Assembly: GCA_000335735.1 (NCBI GenBank)
Contig: AMYY01000015.1
Span: forward strand, 1-64,000
DNA from: an alpha proteobacterium L41A
GTDB lineage: Bacteria; Pseudomonadota; Alphaproteobacteria; Caulobacterales; Caulobacteraceae
Length of the DNA stretch: 64,000 nucleotides
Direction of reading: 5' to 3'
Shown: one piece after another, positions 62,103 to 64,000 of the stretch
Layout: the number at the start of each line of letters is the position of its first letter
How positions within the stretch are numbered: position 1 is the stretch's first letter
Made by a program: the position numbers and the translations under genes
The notes under the pieces: model-generated
What the model saw: only the letters and a program-made list of their open reading frames with translations
Told to the model about the DNA's origin: nothing
Database searches by the model: none

Positions 62103-63014
62103 TCATACGTGCAGACCTCCGGCGTCGCCGCAGGGCTCGAGCTCGGTCTGGACGGTCGTGTGATGCAGGTCGAAGCGCTCTTCGAGCATGTCGCCGACGG
62201 CCTGTCGGACGGCGTCGGCGTCGGCGCCCTCCGCCAGCACGACGTGAACCGTGCAGCTCGCCTGATCCGCGCCCGAGACCCAGACGTGGAGGTCGTGAAG
62301 GCTGGCGACCCCGGGGGTGGCGAGGATGGCGGCCCGCACGTCCGACAGGGCCACGCCGCGCGGGGCGCCCTCCAGCAGAATGTGGGTGGTGTCGCGCAGC
62401 AGGATCCAGGTGCGGGGCAGGACCCACAGGCCGATGGCGATCGCGACGATCGGATCGACCCAGCGCCAGTCCGTCACGGTGATGACGACGGCGGCGACGA
62501 GGACGCCGAGCGAGCCGAGCATGTCCGCCCAGACCTCGAGATAGGCGCCCTTGACGTTGAGGCTGCGATCCTTGCCGCTCGACAGGATGCGCATGGAGAT
62601 CAGATTGATCACCAGGCCGGCGGCGGCGACGATCAGCATGCCGATCGAGCCGACGGGCTCGGGATCCAGAATGCGCTTGATCCCCTCGTAGAGGACGTAA
62701 CCGGCGACGACGAAGAGCAGCACAGCGTTGAACGCCGCCGCCAGAATCTCGAACCGCCTGTAGCCGAAGGTGCGTTTCTCATCCGCCGGCCGCTGGCCGA
62801 TCTTGATCGCCAACAGCGCGATGGCGAGGGCCGCCGCGTCGGTGAACATATGCGCGGCGTCCGACAGCAGGGCGAGGCTGTTGAACACCAGGCCGCCGAT
62901 GACCTCAACGATCAGGAAGGTCCCGGTCAGCGCCAGGGCGATGGTGAGCTGCCGGGCGTTGGCCCCGGCGGTGTGGTCGTGAGCGTGCCCGTTGGAATGG
63001 TCGTGGTTGGTCAT
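62103..63014 (-). CDS. Cation diffusion facilitator, CzcD-type
   Basis: This 303-residue protein has a His-rich front (HDHSNGHAHDH), six membrane helices and a cytoplasmic C-terminal domain. The metal site motifs ALLSDAAHMFTDA (HxxxD) in helix 2 and LEVWADMLGS in helix 5 are complete. It moves Zn2+, Co2+ or Cd2+ out of the cytoplasm in exchange for H+. Its ATG overlaps the previous CDF stop (ATGA). Confidence 0.92.
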   Translation of the reverse strand: MTNHDHSNGHAHDHTAGANARQLTIALALTGTFLIVEVIGGLVFNSLALLSDAAHMFTDAAALAIALLAIKIGQRPADEKRTFGYRRFEILAAAFNAVLLFVVAGYVLYEGIKRILDPEPVGSIGMLIVAAAGLVINLISMRILSSGKDRSLNVKGAYLEVWADMLGSLGVLVAAVVITVTDWRWVDPIVAIAIGLWVLPRTWILLRDTTHILLEGAPRGVALSDVRAAILATPGVASLHDLHVWVSGADQASCTVHVVLAEGADADAVRQAVGDMLEERFDLHHTTVQTELEPCGDAGGLHV

Positions 63015-63612
63015 GAAGCGCGTTCCTGTGGGTGGTCGGAGGCGGCGTTGGCGTCGCGGAGAATCTCGACGCCGCCCTTGATCGCGATCGCCGCGACGAG
63101 AACGCCGACGACGAGGTCGGGCCAGGCCTGGTCGAGCCAGAGGACCAGACCGCCGGCGACGAGGATGCCGCCGTTGGACGCGAAGTCGTTGAAGCTGAAG
63201 GTCTCGGCCGCCTTCATGTTGACGTCGCCGCTGTGCTGGCGGCGGATGAGCTGCAGGCAGATCAGGTTGACGACGGCGGCGACCAGGGCGAGCGCCATCA
63301 TGGTCGGACCGATCGGCTCGGTTCCGGTGATCACCCGGCGCACGGCGTCGACGAGGACGCCGACGGCGAAGACCAGCAACATGATCCCCGACGCCCTTGC
63401 GGCGCCCCGTTTCCAGGTCCCTGCCCGACCGATGGCCAAAAAGCTGATCAGATAGACCGCCGCGTCCGAGGCGTTATCCAGCGCATTGGCCAGCAAGGCG
63501 CTGGAATCGGCGGACACGCCGCCGATCCCGAGCGCCGCCGCCAGGCCGGCGTTGAGGCCGAGAACCGTCAGCAGCGTCCGGCGCTGCTGACGGTCATCCT
63601 GGGGCCGGGCCA

Positions 63613-63613
<1 letters not shown>
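63011..63613 (-). CDS. Short cation diffusion facilitator family protein
   Basis: This 200-residue protein has about five or six membrane helices with NALDNASDAAVYLIS in helix 2 and FSFNDFASNGGILV in helix 5 in place of the usual His/Asp site. It lacks the cytoplasmic C-terminal domain. The altered metal residues (Asn/Asp, Asn/Asp) suggest a different metal, or no transport. Its ATG overlaps the CzcA-like stop by one base. Confidence 0.78.

Positions 63614-64000
<387 letters not shown>

Noticed and set aside
61953-63455. 500-codon open frame on the + strand
   Set aside because: It is antisense to the DUF305 and CDF genes; its Asp/Gly/Arg-rich translation is a shadow of GC-rich codons.

Overview
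The window looks like chromosome, or a large replicon, of an alphaproteobacterium of the Caulobacterales, most likely Brevundimonas or a close relative. It is GC-rich, carries a TonB receptor next to paired flavin-dependent 'tryptophan halogenase' genes and an IlvD/Edd-type sugar-acid dehydratase close to Caulobacter XylD, and is packed with ATGA-overlapping operons. The genus is inferred from protein recollection, not from a marker gene.

Region by region. (1) 1-10.5 kb is a sugar catabolic locus: TonB-dependent receptor, two halogenase-like flavoproteins, IlvD/Edd dehydratase, SDR aldose dehydrogenase, IclR regulator, a vSGLT-like Na+/sugar symporter, KDGal kinase and KDPGal aldolase. Together these give an oxidative DeLey-Doudoroff route, probably for D-galactose. 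(2) 10.7-19 kb is a GNAT protein, then a tripartite RND efflux operon read leftward, with a divergent response regulator/histidine kinase pair. (3) 19-26.2 kb is a cytochrome b561, an OprO/P-type porin, an SsuABC/TauABC-type transporter and a GalD-like 4-oxalomesaconate tautomerase, with a divergent LysR regulator. An AT-rich gene-poor scar follows. (4) 26.6-38 kb is a copper/heavy-metal region: a MerR regulator with a mer-type promoter driving a glutaredoxin-MauE fusion, two DUF305 proteins, CopC/CopD, a DUF411 protein, an acyltransferase, a CnrYXH-like sensor/anti-sigma/sigma module, and then copA, copB, a CopC-like protein and a small Cys-rich protein.

(5) 38-60 kb is a mobile, defence-rich island. 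It holds an AbiE-type toxin-antitoxin operon, a MOBP-like relaxase with MobC and an oriT-like nic sequence, DUF736, a ParB-like protein, a winged-helix protein, several small zinc-ribbon proteins, and many defence-type genes. The latter are a PD-(D/E)XK protein, a fused MNT-HEPN protein, a Vsr/DUF559-fold nuclease, two HEPN proteins (one in an operon with a SEC-C/HNH-like protein), and a complete short-Argonaute/Sir2-APAZ (SPARSA) pair. No integrase or transposase is visible. (6) 60-64 kb returns to metal resistance: the C-terminus of a CzcA/CusA pump, two cation diffusion facilitator proteins, a third DUF305 protein, a small membrane protein and another acyltransferase in one leftward run.

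No rRNA, tRNA, CRISPR array or insertion sequence was seen. The best candidates for something little described are the HEPN + SEC-C/HNH operon (56.1-58.4 kb), the MNT-HEPN / Vsr-fold / HEPN run facing SPARSA (45.3-48.8 kb), and a Cnr-type sigma module wired to copper genes (32.9-38.0 kb).
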